Shown piece after piece: positions 37,413 through 49,094 of a stretch of 64,000 bases of DNA (the stretch's first letter is position 1; each line of letters begins with the position of its first letter). The stretch comes from Cryptomeria japonica. Its lineage: Eukaryota; Streptophyta; Pinopsida; Cupressales; Cupressaceae. The notes under the pieces are model-generated. The model was not told where the DNA came from. It searched no databases and was given only the letters and a program-made list of their open reading frames with translations. The translations under genes were made by a program, and so were the position numbers. The stretch is taken from contig NC_081412.1 of assembly GCF_030272615.1 (NCBI RefSeq), positions 144,066,247 through 144,130,246 of the forward strand, read 5' to 3'.

Positions 37413-38804
37413 ATGGCATCTACCTCTTCCTCCGTTGGCAATGAACAAACAATTACAAAACAAAGAAATGATCCGAATTCTCCCTTATGGAAGTATGTTG
37501 ACATTTTAAACCAACTTCTAGGAGGTGGGGGATTCCGTTGGAGATGCCAAGGATGTGGTATTGAACGTAATAGTTCATATTATCGGGTGGTAGGCCATTT
37601 GTGTGGAATAAAAGAAAGAGGCATCAAAAAATGCCCTAGAAAAGATGGTAAACCTATACCAGATGAGACAGTGATTAAATATTTTAAGGAGCATGAGGAG
37701 ACAGAAGAGAGAGAAGCCCGTAGATTGAATCAAATTGCAACAAAGAAAACAAGGGCATTGCAAGCCCAATCTAATCCCGATGTTGTAGTACAAGACCACC
37801 CCTTCATTTCCACAAATGAACGTGAAAATGAACCACCCTTGACACGCAAAAGAACAAAGGGGCCTTTAGAAACCGCATTTCAAAATGAGAGTAGAGACAT
37901 TGCTGACCAAGATATAGAAAGGTGCATTTGTGCAAATGGGTTGGCTTTCAATGTTGTTCACTCCCCATATTGGAAGCAAATGATAAAAAGTGTTAATGAA
38001 GCTCCAAGAGGGTATAAGGGCCCAGGTTATGAGAAGGCACGTGGAACATTATTGGACAAAGAAGTGAAGAGGGTTGAAGATGCATTGAAACCCATAAGGG
38101 ATTCATGGGCTGAGACAGGTGTAACAATTATTTCAGATGGGTGGAAAGATGCTAAAAATCGTCCATTGATCAATGTCATAGCCGTGTCCCCTAAAGGGGC
38201 AATGTTTTTGAAAGCTCTGGATTGTGAGGGCCAAGTAAAAGATGGCCAATTTATTGTAGAAATTCTCATCTTCGCCATTGAGTCGGTGGGACCCTGCAAT
38301 TTTGTCCAAGTCATAACGGACAATGCAAGAAATTGTAGAGCTGCTGGTTTGTTGGTTGAGGAATGCTATGATCACATCTGATGGACACCTTGTGCGGTCC
38401 ATCCACTCAATCTTATGCTACAAAGGATTGGGACTAAAATAAAATGGACCAGAGATGTGTATGCAGAGGCTGAGGACATCCAGATGTTCATCACAAACCA
38501 CCACATGTCTCAAGGGATTTTTAGATCCTTTTTGAATTTGGAGCTATTGAAGGTAAGTGAAATAGTAATTTAATTTTACATTTTCTGATTTTTTAAATTT
38601 CAATGTTCATAATATCATTGTGTAAGCTATATTGTGTATTCTTCTTTAAAGTTTGGCTTTATTTTTTAATCATTTTGGCATTAATTTGTGTTATAGGTTG
38701 TTGAGACCCGTTTTGCATCAAACACAATCGTCTTAAGACGACTTGTGAAAGTTAGAGTGGCACTATGCAATATGGTGATCAGCAACAATTGGACTGTATG
38801 GAAG
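37413..38804 (+). CDS. hAT-1 transposase, N-terminal and central part (broken)
   Basis: The start at 37413 (MASTSSSVGNEQ) follows a splice-acceptor-like TTGCCATAG (37395-37404). A BED-type zinc finger has C45, C48, H62 and C74. A DUF659-type region typical of plant hAT proteins begins near residue 205 (GYKGPGYEKARGTLLDKE) and includes TIISDGWKDAKNRPLINVIA and VITDNARN. An in-frame TGA at 38379 interrupts the family block normally read as HIFWTPCAVH. The frame then continues to a donor AAG|GTAAGT at 38553, and a 144-bp intron ends at 38696. Coding resumes with VVETRFASNT and is cut at 38804 by element D1. Confidence 0.85.
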
Positions 38805-39762
38805 TGTTGATGTGTTTTTTATGCACATAACAATACAAAATAAATTACCAAAGTAATTTACCCTCTCTTGAACAAAATCACCTCAGATGTTAAGAATGAG
38901 ATCAACTAAAATGATTCCAAGGTTTCTACATGTCAGGTCTTGACGAGTGGGTAAGTTCAGTGGTTGATGTGAATTGTTGTGTTTCACTTTGGGGACTTAC
39001 GCAAATGTTTGGATTATCATGAATGATGTGGAATAGGTGTGCTGACAACTTAAGATTTATCAATAAAGCTCTGGATTTACTTCTTACTAAAAAAGGGGGA
39101 AAAAGAATAGGGTTCAGGAAATCTATTCTAAAACTAGGAATGTAGGAAATGATGAATGGATCTAGTGGAATCAAACCAGGCAAGGTCTCACAATCAGGTA
39201 TTGACACAAGCTTAGTGCAATCATCTAAGGTATACTTAATGATTTTCAAACTATTACCATCAAACGTAGACACCATCCAAGTTGATGCTTGTCAACGGAC
39301 GCATGATAGTTGAAGCTATGCTTACTCAAACTCTAGTTGACCACACAAGGCGCACTTACCAGCGGCAAGAGGCTAGTGGTATGGATTAAGGATTCCACAC
39401 AAATAAATTCAACAAATCTTCCACTCAATCTAACATACATGAAAACAAATTCTAATCTAAATTCTAATCTAACTTGGAGGAATTGAGAACCATGAATGCA
39501 AATACAACATTTGAAGAGCAAAATCACCAACAATTGAACAATGATTAGGATTCAAATAGCTGCAGCATATACCAACAATTCTACAAAAACTCTCCCTTAC
39601 AAATGAGAGACAAAGGGGCATATATAGAGTCTCTTACAAAATGGATGGCCCAAATTGATCTAAGATCAACGGTTGAGATCATGCCAACAAAACCCTAGAA
39701 TTGCCCTAATTAGGGTTACATAAAAAATGGCACCACCAACATATGGCCCAATGAAAAGATAC

Positions 39763-42700
39763 CTAGTCATCATATAGGGAATCTTCTAGAAGATTCCTTC
39801 CTGCATCTCTCTCTCTCCTAGCATACTCCAAGAATCTAGCCAATACAGAATCTAACTCCTCCATGGAAATGCTAGGCAAGGTATCCTGCTGTAAATCAAT
39901 CACATCCAATGAATCCGAGCAAGCATTCAAAGTGTTCTCCCATTCAGGCATGAGCTTTTGCGAATTATGAACATGAATCAACAAAGAGACCAAGTCATCA
40001 ATCTGACTCTTCTTCAAAGAGTCCAACTGGCAAAAATACATAAATTTCATCTTGTCTCTTAATTCAGCTAAGTGTAAACCACTAGCATCACTAACATCAA
40101 CACCCAATAATTCCTCAATCGAGGCAAGGATCTTCATCTGAATGTCCTGAATTAATCCTTCCATCTCCATACAACTCGATTGGGCGTTCTCATAAGCTGA
40201 TTTCTTCAAGGCTAATGCACAATACCAGCCATGGAAATTATATATGTCTCCACTGTGCACAATGTTCCCGCTGACCAAGGTGGAATTAGGAACCTTCTTC
40301 AATGCCAGGAGGCGTGGAATAGTCTTGTCTTGAATAGGCCGGAATTCTTCCCAAACTCCCTCCAAATACTGGATTCTGAATGCAAGCGTTGTTGTCTTAT
40401 CATATGCTTGAACAAACTGAGTAAGGAAATCATCTGCTTGCTTTCTTGTGCTTTCAATCCATTTTTCCACCTCTGAGTGTGTACCTCTCGCTACCTCGCA
40501 GTGTGAGTGTATTCCATGGTCAACTGCAATAGGGGAAATAAGGGTGGGATCTCCACGCCTTGTCCCTGCAATATGCTCTCTGAGTCTAATATTTTCTTCT
40601 CCGTACCTTTCATTCTCCGCAATCGCTGTGTCAACTTTGCATTGATTGCTTGGAGGTTGTCACCAATCTCTTGGAATTCCTGCCCTGCGGATGGACGACC
40701 AAGGGCGATTGAAGTGATCTGGAAATCCATGGGAGTAGCAGTGTCCGCTGTCACGCTGGCTCTAAGAACAACAATCTGCGCAATCTACATTCTTGTTTCA
40801 TCTCTAGCTATGTGCGACAAAATCTCCGCTCTCTTGGGCTCCTTCTTCTTAGCACTCCTAGCTAGGTAGTCATCAATATCATCAATAGGCTGTACCTCTA
40901 TCATTTGTTTACTTCTTTCCATGCTTCTCCTCAGCCATTTAGGAATAGCGGCCATTTCCATACCATCATCGAGACATACTTCTCGATCCAGTCCTTTCAA
41001 TGCCGAGATAACATACTCATTATCATCAGGATTATCCTTAGTCCAATCATATACTTCATTTCCCAAGCTAACTTCCAAAAGGACAGTAGGGGATTTTGGC
41101 TGATCATTATTCTCATCAGGAGGTGCAGAAGTTGCTGTGGCATGGAACTCCTGAATATTCTCTGGTAGTATCACTGTGTTGGAACACTGCTAAGTCTCCT
41201 TATTTTGTTCTGTTACTTCAATCACTTCGATTGATGAGACACTGGGAGGGGGTGAAGGAATGATAAGCGGAGTGATAGTCTTTTGTTTCTTCTTCACCTC
41301 CTCAATCTTCTTCCCTCTAGCCTTGACTTCTCCAGGCATGTTCTTCCTTCTCTTGGGAGCTTGACTCTCTTCGTCTGCATGAATCCTGACATCACTGACA
41401 GTCCTCTGATCATCCTCGGAAGTAGACTCTTCCAGCTTCATCCTTTCATAAGTGAAGGGAACACCCATGTCAACTAATCTGTTCATCTGCATATCTACCT
41501 ATGTGCGGGAGAAATTCAAGACCTCTCTCATCAATACATTCAGGTCAATCTCTTCTGACTCTGACCAATTTGGCAATAGGATTGCCTTCATTTCATTCTC
41601 ATAATGTGGGTGTGTATGATCTCTATCATCTAATACCTGATCAGGGATGAGGAAAAGTCCACACTTCCTCATGAAATCCACTGACATTCTGGACCACATT
41701 CTTCTCTTCACTGCTTGCTCGTCCATCAAGTTAGCCCAATAATCTTCTATGTCAACCTTATGAGTGAACTTCTCTCCTCTGATCCTTCCGACCTTCTTGT
41801 CTAGATCGAATCTTTCTCTTTTCTTGTAGGTAGCAAATCTGTAGAATGCAATCTCCTCACCTGCAGTGCTGGCAGTTATGGCGGATTGGCAGACCTCTGA
41901 CGTCTTCCCAACTGAAATAGGGAATGTCATTCCTGTCCTGTGCTTCTCTCTCTGGATAACATCGAACTCTAGAAGCTGTCTTACCACTTCCAACAATATC
42001 ATTCTGTCGGTTGGATACCTAGGAAGTCTGTAGGGTTCAGATTGAAACCCATGAATCCTGAGGTATGCGAAAGTGGGGAACTGTATATACCACGATCCAT
42101 ATTTCTCTATTAACTCTGTTGCCTCCTTGGACAATCTTGTGTGGATTCCGCCCTGCAGCATCCGTGTGATGTACATAGTGAATGCATCATTCACTCTCTT
42201 ATAGTCTTCAATTCTGTGCATACTCAGCTAGGGGTAGCATTCATAACTCTTAAATTGTCCTTGCCCATTCCCGACTTCACCTTTGCATATTAATCCTCTG
42301 TATGAAACAAATCGTGCAAGCAGGTACATCAGGTAAGAAGTCATGGCGAAGGACTTGGATTGCTCTACATTCCTCAGCTGGAAATCCAGATTGTCGCTTA
42401 TGATCTTGGACCAATTCACTAGTGTTCCTCTAAGACAATCCTGGATGAAGTAGAACATCCATCCATGAAATATTGCTCCCCGCGGCATTCCCATCACTCT
42501 GTTGAGTAGGAATATCAAATCACTGTATTCCTCCTTAAAATCTACGCACATAAGTGTCTTGGGAGCCTTGGAATGATGATTCCTAAGTTCAATCATCCAC
42601 TCTTTATTAATTAAACTCTTGCATACACCCATCTTCTTCGTGTATCTGTCTGCATAATCCTCCTTGGTCACATCCTTCATGTCTGTTCCGCGTGGAATTC

Positions 42701-43064
42701 CGAACACCTCAGCAATGGCATCCTTAGCAAGGTAGGCGATGACAACGCCCTTAGGACTCTTGATCATTCTTGTGAGCGGATCGTAACATCGTGCACATTC
42801 CAGGATCAACTCACTGCACTGTATGGATTGTGGAAACCCAGCGGCATGGAAAATGCCACTCTTCATAATATTCGCATATGCTGGGGAAAGAACCTGATCT
42901 CTGACTCCGAACCTCCGACGCTGCATCTGGTCGAAGTCCAGGAAATGCATGTTTGTATCAGCGATCTCCTTCCATCTGGATGAAATCTTAAACTCTGGAT
43001 AAAATCTAGTCTCTAGCGTCTTCAACAGTTCTTTCCTTTCCTTGTATCCTGATTTTGACATCAC
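39763..43064 (-). CDS. D1 long ORF: head, basic linker, coiled-coil tail (fossil)
   Basis: About 3.3 kb of coding sequence on the minus strand, most of it in one frame. The head (43064 to about 41500) contains DAIAEVFGIPRG, then EYSDLIFLLNRVMGMPRGA, ISDNLDFQLRN and LICKGEVGNGQ. All have close counterparts in D2 and D3. The linker near 41390-41310 is strongly basic (APKRRKNMPGEVKARGKK), a likely nuclear-localisation stretch. The tail (40470-39763) is heptad-rich and contains YNFHGWYCAL, matched by YDFNTWYCSL in D2. A splice-acceptor-like AACTTTCAG lies upstream of the start. I recognise no Gag, protease, polymerase, integrase or tyrosine-recombinase motif. The xAIxExxGIP style resembles plant mobile domain-type heads; that is inference. 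Confidence 0.65.
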
Positions 43065-44739
43065 ACCTGTACGAAGCTGAAAGTTAGTTTTAGGATAAAA
43101 ATAAATACTTGTAATAAAATTCCTGACTTTCTAGAGATTTAGCTAGTTAGAGAATGGAGTCAGGAAAATAATCCATACACTTGGTAAATTTTAGCAATTA
43201 CGCTCAAAGTGTGACAACACTAAGGCATGGAAGCCTTCCATAAAATTAATTTATACCTCCTTATGCTTAGAAAACATGCAAGCAAAAAATGCAAAGGAGT
43301 ATACTGGATTGATGATGACTAAGGAAAATGTGTGAAAGGTTGTGTTTTCACACAATGAATGTCCGAAGACACCTTCCGCAGTCAACAATGGAGGTTAAAA
43401 TTCTGAAGACAACCTGAAAAATCAGACTTTCAAAAACATGTTGTAGTCTTCAAAATGTGCATAAAATCAACAAGAATTAGTTTTATTGATGAAAACAATC
43501 ATTTTCTGGAATGTAAGTATGGTTGGTAAAATTTAGTTCTTTGAGGACAAGTCTGAAAATCGAACACTTCAGACTTACCAGCACCTTGCAAAGTGGTTTA
43601 AATCCCTGAAAATGATGAAAAATTGCTAAGGAAACAGCCCCAAGCAAATTCGCCAAAATTGGTTAGGTGGCTGGAAATGAAATTTTTTGAGGACAAGCGC
43701 CTAACAATGGAGTTTCAGACCTGCAACAGCGATAAAATGGTCTAAAAAAATGCATAGAAAACTCCATGAAACACCTCCAAATGCTAAATGTTTAAGTTGG
43801 AATTGGCTGGGGCAATAAAAAATTAAGTTTGAAAATTAATGGCAGCCATTAATGGAGGTCAAAATCTGAAGCAAACCTCAGATCTGAAGCGAATCAGCAG
43901 GCTGGAAGTGATGGCAGCCACCAAGAATGCACGAAAATCATCAAAATATGGCACCAAAACACCTCCCAAGCAAAATCGAATTTTCCCAAGTCTAGCGCCA
44001 AAATGGAATTCTGAAAATTTGATGTAAATGGCAGCCTTGATCTGCAACAATGAAGGATGGCAGCAATCTTGAAAAATCGCCCAAGTTGGGGTTGGATACC
44101 CCAAACACAAAAAATCGCCTTCCTTAACAAAAATCGAAATTTTCAAAATTCTGAAAATTGTTGTTAATGGCAGCAATCTACAGCAATGAAGGTCTGAACA
44201 ACAGCAAAAATGGTGGAGGAAAAATCGCCCAAGTCTCCAATCATGAATTTGCCAACTTTTACCAAAAATTGCTAAATTTGGAAAAAATCGCCAAACTTAG
44301 CAAAATCGAAAATCTAAAACTGGTCTTTAATGGCAGCCAAGAGGAATAGATCAGCAAGCTGGAAAAAATGGAGGAAAACAAATCCTCAATCCCACACTTC
44401 ACAAAAACGTCTTGCTAAAAAATTCGCCCAACTTGGAGAAAAATCGCTTTCATGGAGACACCTGGCAGAAATAATAATAAAATAATGCTGAAGTTCCTCT
44501 CATATACTTGCTTTCACCTCCAACTTTCACCACACAAGCAATGTGGGATAAAAAACACTTGTATAAATACTTGCTTGGTGAAACCCTAACTTGCTTCTAG
44601 AAGGTTCAAACATTTAATGATTATTGCAAGTTATTAAATTTGCTTTTAAATTTTAAATAATTATTAATAATTATTTAAAAGCAATCAAAATGGGGCTTAT
44701 TTATTAAAATATTTCAATTTAAATCCAAAATAAAGCCTC
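43065..44739 (-). other. D1 leader, ORF-proximal part
   Basis: Noncoding. At 43830-44440 the plus strand repeats AAAATCGCC-AA and TGGCAGC-like words in loose array. Short frames here have no domain. Confidence 0.55.
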
Positions 44740-45483
44740 CAAGGGAAAATCGCTATTAGTTGGGATTGAAAAATCCCTTCAAAAATCACTTAAGTGTCAA
44801 AATTTACCCCATAGGGGAAATTCGACCCATGCTTGGACAAAAATCCATGCTCAATTTCATCAAAATGCACATAAAAACCCTCCCAGGGGAAAATCGATAT
44901 GAGTTTGGACAAAAATAAAGACAAAATGCACTCATTTTGCAAAAATCACCCCCTTAGGGGAAATTCGATGTGTGTCTGGACAAAAATCCACACTCAAAAC
45001 TCATTTAACTTGGAAAAATACCTCCCTGGTGGAAATTCGACCTTAGTTTGGATGAAAATCCGGACTTAAAACTCTTCATAATGCTCCCAGGGGAAATTCG
45101 ATCCCTGTCTAGATAAAAATCCGGACAAAAATCCTTACAAAAATGCTCAGGGGAAAATTGACCTCAGTCTGGATAAAAATCTGGACAAAAAACCTTACTT
45201 AGTTGTCACAAAAATCCTGGTGGAAAATCGACCTAGGCATGGAATTATCCTTGCATTTCAGTCCGCACTCTCAGGGGAAATTCGATGGCAGTCTGGATAA
45301 ATCCTAACACTTAGCCAAATTTTAACACTTCCAGGGGAAATTCGACCCAGGTGTGGATAAACAGTGGGGGAAATTAGTGGCTAGTATGGATTCTAGGGGA
45401 AACCCATGTGTAGTATGGATTTTGAGTGGGGGAATGGGTTGGGTAGTCTGCAATGTGAGGGGAAAATCACCTCTAGCATGGAT
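44740..45483 (-). repeat. D1 leader array, about 14 copies of GGGGAAATTCGA-type units
   Basis: Plus-strand units start near 44741, 44812, 44884, 44957, 45029, 45088, 45149, 45209, 45272, 45338, 45365, 45393, 45426 and 45457. The form is AGGGGAAATTCGACC, a short variable part, then AGTCTGGA and AAAATCC. The first ten are spaced 60-73 bp and the last four about 30 bp. The array is unrelated to those of D2 and G. Confidence 0.8.
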
Positions 45484-45985
45484 TTTGACCCTTTAACCCT
45501 TGCCTTGGAATATGAATTTCCCTTAGGATTTTATCATTTTAACCACTCAAAATCACTCAGCGACTTTAAATTTGACTGGACTTATACTAATTTTCCAAAA
45601 ATATGAGCGAAACGCTAGGAAAATATTGGAATAAAGTGCGAAACCAACTTAAATATTACCTTAGGAGCGAGAAAACAACTCCAAAAGGTTTGTGAATACT
45701 TTGGTACTTTAAAATCATTCATGCGTGTGTTTAAAAACACGTTAACGTTCAATAGGTCTAACACTTAGCAAAAACTTAGGATCATTAAAATATCAACTTT
45801 TGCAACTTGATCCTAACACTTCAAAAACCTTAGACGGCACTAGGCATGATCAAAACTCCGAGACTCGGGCACGGGAAATGCAAAATTGCCCACTAAGCAG
45901 CCAAAACCCTAACCTAACAATGCAGGAAGCTGGCAAAGAGGGGGTCCCCGTTAGCAATGGGGCGATGTGTGAAAAGGTCACAACA

Positions 45986-46266
45986 GGAAGCAAAGTGGCA
46001 GTGAGAGGGCAGAAAAAATGAGGGAGAGAATATTGAATGAGAAATGGTGGGATCTTGTTACATATCTCCTAAGTATCACTGAGCCCATTATGAGTATGAT
46101 TCGCTATACCGACATGGATAAGCCTTGCATTGGTGAGATTTATGATAGCATTGACTCAATGCTTGAAAAAATAAAGTTCACTATAAATGCAAAAGACAAT
46201 GACCTCGAGGAGAAATTCTTCAAAGAAGTGAAAGCAATTATTGTAGAAAGGTGGAATAAGATGACT
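45986..46266 (+). CDS. hAT-1 transposase, continuation after D1
   Basis: After the repeated GGAAG the hAT-1 frame continues (RERILNEKWWDLVTYLLSIT, then EPIMSMIRYTDMDKPCIGEI), a familiar hAT central segment. It stops making sense near 46267 at VERWNKMTTP, where the minus-strand hAT-2 sequence begins. The catalytic C-terminal part and dimerisation domain are absent. Confidence 0.8.
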
Positions 46267-46873
46267 ACTCCTTACCTCGTAACGGCTTGGGGACTTGAAC
46301 CCCTTACCTGCCACAATCAACGCGGTGACCAATTGGTCCCAAGATGGACTAGAAATAGCATTGAACGGAATATTGTTGTAGATAAAAAATCTAGCACACG
46401 CCACCTTGGCTTGTTGGTGAGCCTCTTTATTCCATGTAGTGCCGAGCAATACAGGTTGTGCACCAGGAGTGTTACGTGGAATAAAGAAGTTTTCCATATT
46501 GCTGTCCAAAGTTCCCTTTGCTCGTATCCGTGGCCCAAGGGAAGAACTAGATGTCCCCACATCTGTATGTGACCCTATGGAACTCAAATCTGCCCTTGGG
46601 GCTGCCATTGCCTCTGCTGTTCTCTTTTTTGTTGCCTTCCTTTGATCATATGCTTCAAGCGTTGCTATTGCATCTCTCGTAGCCTCTTCAGTACATTCCG
46701 TACAGCTTGTGGTATCTCGGCATTGAATTTTTGCAAGGTGATATTTGAACCTATTAATGCCACCTTTTACAATTTTTTTGCAATGGTTGCAGTCGTTTTG
46801 GACCTGGTCTCCCATGTTTCCAACAAGGGTCTCTCTTTTTGCCACCAACTTTAACTGTAGAAGTTGAATCCAT
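46267..46873 (-). CDS. hAT-2 transposase, N-terminal part (broken)
   Basis: Minus strand, likely start at 46873 (MDSTSTVKVGGKKRDPCWKH). A one-base frame change falls near 46800. After it the usual BED finger appears (CNHCKKIVKGGINRFKYHL), then TEEATRDAIATLEAYDQRKA and the start of the DUF659-type region (FNAISSPSWDQLV, GFKSPSRYEV). The sequence ends at the junction with hAT-1. It belongs to a hAT subgroup different from hAT-1. Confidence 0.8.
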
Positions 46874-47110
46874 TTTCTTTCAAAAAGATGTGGAAAAGAA
46901 CCTAGCAAAAGAGAGACAACATTTAGAGACCAATAACATTGTTAACAAAAAAAAACATGAACATCCAAATATTACAATGACTGTATAACTGTATTTTATT
47001 TATAGTCATCTATTAACAAATGACTATCTAAAATTAAAAATTTTAATTGGTTGCGTATTTTTTTAAGTTTTTAAATTCAAATTTAAATTAAAAGGAAATA
47101 CACATTGACA

Positions 47111-47419
47111 TTACACAGTTGACAGTCATTTCAAATGACTATGTATTACACAGTCATTTCACAATTGATTGTGTAATACACAGTCATTAATTACAATGTA
47201 CATTAATACACATTCATTTGAAATGACTGTGTATTACACACATTTGAAATGACTGTGTATTACAGTCATCAGTCCTGTGTATTACACAGTCATTTGAAAT
47301 GACTGTGTATTACACAATCATTTTAATTGACTGTGTATTCACAATCATTTAAAATTTTAAAACACAGTCATTTTAATTGACTGTGAATACACAGTCGATT
47401 AAAATGACTGTGAATTCAA
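47111..47419. repeat. Palindromic AATGACTGTGT/ACACAGTCATT cluster
   Basis: About ten half-sites AATGACTGTG or their reverse complement, several arranged as near-perfect palindromes around TATTAC or TTTGAAA. They lie upstream of hAT-2. They could be hairpin-forming repeats or protein-binding half-sites. Confidence 0.8.
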
Positions 47420-48095
47420 AATAAAAAAATTCAATCAATTAAAATTAATAATAATAGTGTAATACTATAATACAAAAATGAAAAAACAAATACAAAATCA
47501 CAATAGTTTTTTACAAAATACAAATCATACAAAAATTAAAAACAAATACAACTTCGAATCTTGCTGCAAATGCAAAAACATCTAAGAAAAATCACAAATA
47601 AAAACCTGGTCGTGCGTGCAAATGCAAACCCTATTGGAAGTCGCGTGGCGTTTTTTGCCTTCCGGCGTCGTGCGAAATGGAATAAAGAATTAGGTTTTTT
47701 TTTGCCTGTGACTTAAGTCGCATTTTTCTTGTGTTTTGTGTCGCGTTTTCGGGCGGGTTTTGGCGATTAACGGAAAGTATTTGCCAAAAAAATCGCGGCG
47801 ATTATTTGAAAAAATCGTGCCCAGTTTTTCCGCAATTAACTCGCTCGCCATTAGGGCTCGCGATTACTCGCGAGTTTTTGAATGGTTCGTCGAGTTTTGC
47901 ATCTCCGGTTTATATGATGCTATGTGACATGCTAATCTTAATTCATGTTTATAGGCTGCACAAATATATATATATATATATATATAATTTACATGTTTTT
48001 GTTCTAACGAACCTAAACGAACCCAAACCTCTTTTCAAAATTTTGCTGTACCGATGTACTGGTTCTTCGAACCCGAACCCGAATCGGCAAGCTAG
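47420..48095. other. Right end of the hAT composite
   Basis: Noncoding. It includes a TA microsatellite (about 47963-47986) and GAACC/CGAACC-rich DNA leading to the terminal inverted repeat. Confidence 0.6.
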
Positions 48096-48103
48096 GTTTT
48101 AAT

Positions 48104-49094
48104 GATTAGTCACTTACGAAACTTCTCTTAATTAGTTATGTGGAAAGAAACTACATATGGAAAGCAAGAATTATTTGACGAAATAGAAAAAGAGATGTTG
48201 ACTTTAAATTATTTCTTGAACATGGTATGGTTGTGTACCTTGGTGAGGCACATAAAAAGGAAAAAATTACATATGATATGGCAATGACTTCCGTTCCATG
48301 TTAGGAATTGAATATATTTTATTTTAGAGGGAAAAGAACAATTGAAGGATCAATTCATAGTTTGTTCTCACATTAGTTAGAAGGAGCACAAGGAGAAGCT
48401 TGGAGGATAGTTATTGAGATATTGGAATTTTAGACACAGGAGACCAGGATACACAATTTTGCTTCAAATTGCGGAAACAAGGACATTAAAAGCATGGGAA
48501 CCAATTGACCTATTTATAATCTTTTATTTTCTGTTTTCAGTTTTTGCTTTTACACATTAATTGTCTTTCCATTTCTATTTTACCAATGTATTTTAGAGCC
48601 TCAAGAAAGTTTAATGTATTTTTTCATTTAAAGGATGTAAGTTTGTTAGGATACCCAATGGCATGGAGAATTTAGAAAAAAAGCTTTGGTTTAAAATTTG
48701 TGCTGCTTGGAACTATCTGCGGTTGAAACCTTTCTGTAAGTTGGACATTGTGGGGCTAATCGCACAAAAATTAGAAAGGATATTGGTTCTCCAATTACCT
48801 ATTTATATTTGATAACAACTTGGGTAACTTCCCTATATAATTATATTATTCATACTTTATACAAAGTCTGTGCAAGTGTTTCCTAATTCTGTCAAAACCA
48901 TCTTTAGTTGTCTTCCAACTCTCAAATCTTTTGGAGGGTTAACATATTAGAGAAATCATAAAATTCTCTAAGAAAACCAATACTGTAGACAATATGTGTT
49001 CTATTCCTTTTAACGAATTTTGATGCGGAAAATCTCCTTTGTTTTGATTTCATAACCTGACCTATGTATTTCATTTCCTTTGTTGTTCTGGTCC
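48104..49094. other. Gap between the hAT composite and D2
   Basis: AT-rich. No gene, RNA or element is recognised. Several short stretches look exon-like in composition, but no frame exceeds about 65 codons. Confidence 0.5.

Larger units (their letters stand above)
38805..45985 (-). mobile_element. Element D1: LTR-ended unit with one long ORF and no visible terminal repeat
   Basis: On the minus strand it begins TGTTGTGACC (45985) and ends CACATCAACA (38805), flanked by GGAAG on both sides (38800-38804 and 45986-45990) inside the hAT-1 coding sequence. Ends and duplication are those of LTR-type integration. I found no second copy of either end inside the 7.2 kb, so the whole unit behaves like a single LTR that contains an ORF. 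Order: hairpin-bearing start, about 2.9 kb leader with a tandem array, ORF (43064 to 39763), about 950 bp 3' region. A block at about 45690-45757 resembles the family's end sequence in inverted orientation. Broken, with roughly half a dozen breaks. Confidence 0.75.
36814..48095 (+). mobile_element. Composite hAT-superfamily DNA transposon
   Basis: The ends are CTAGCTTACCGG at the left and its inverted counterpart CTAGCTTGCCGA at the right. Both sides are flanked by the 8-bp duplication GTTTTAAT (36806-36813 and 48096-48103), the hAT length. Subterminal GGTTCG/CGAACC motifs are dense at 36825-36990 and 48000-48085. Element D1 (38805-45985) was inserted later; without it the unit is about 4.1 kb. 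Inside are two transposase portions. The left (hAT-1, plus strand) has its zinc finger and middle part. The right (hAT-2, minus strand) has only its zinc-finger end. They meet near 46267, and neither has the C-terminal hATC dimerisation region. The element cannot move by itself. Confidence 0.82.
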
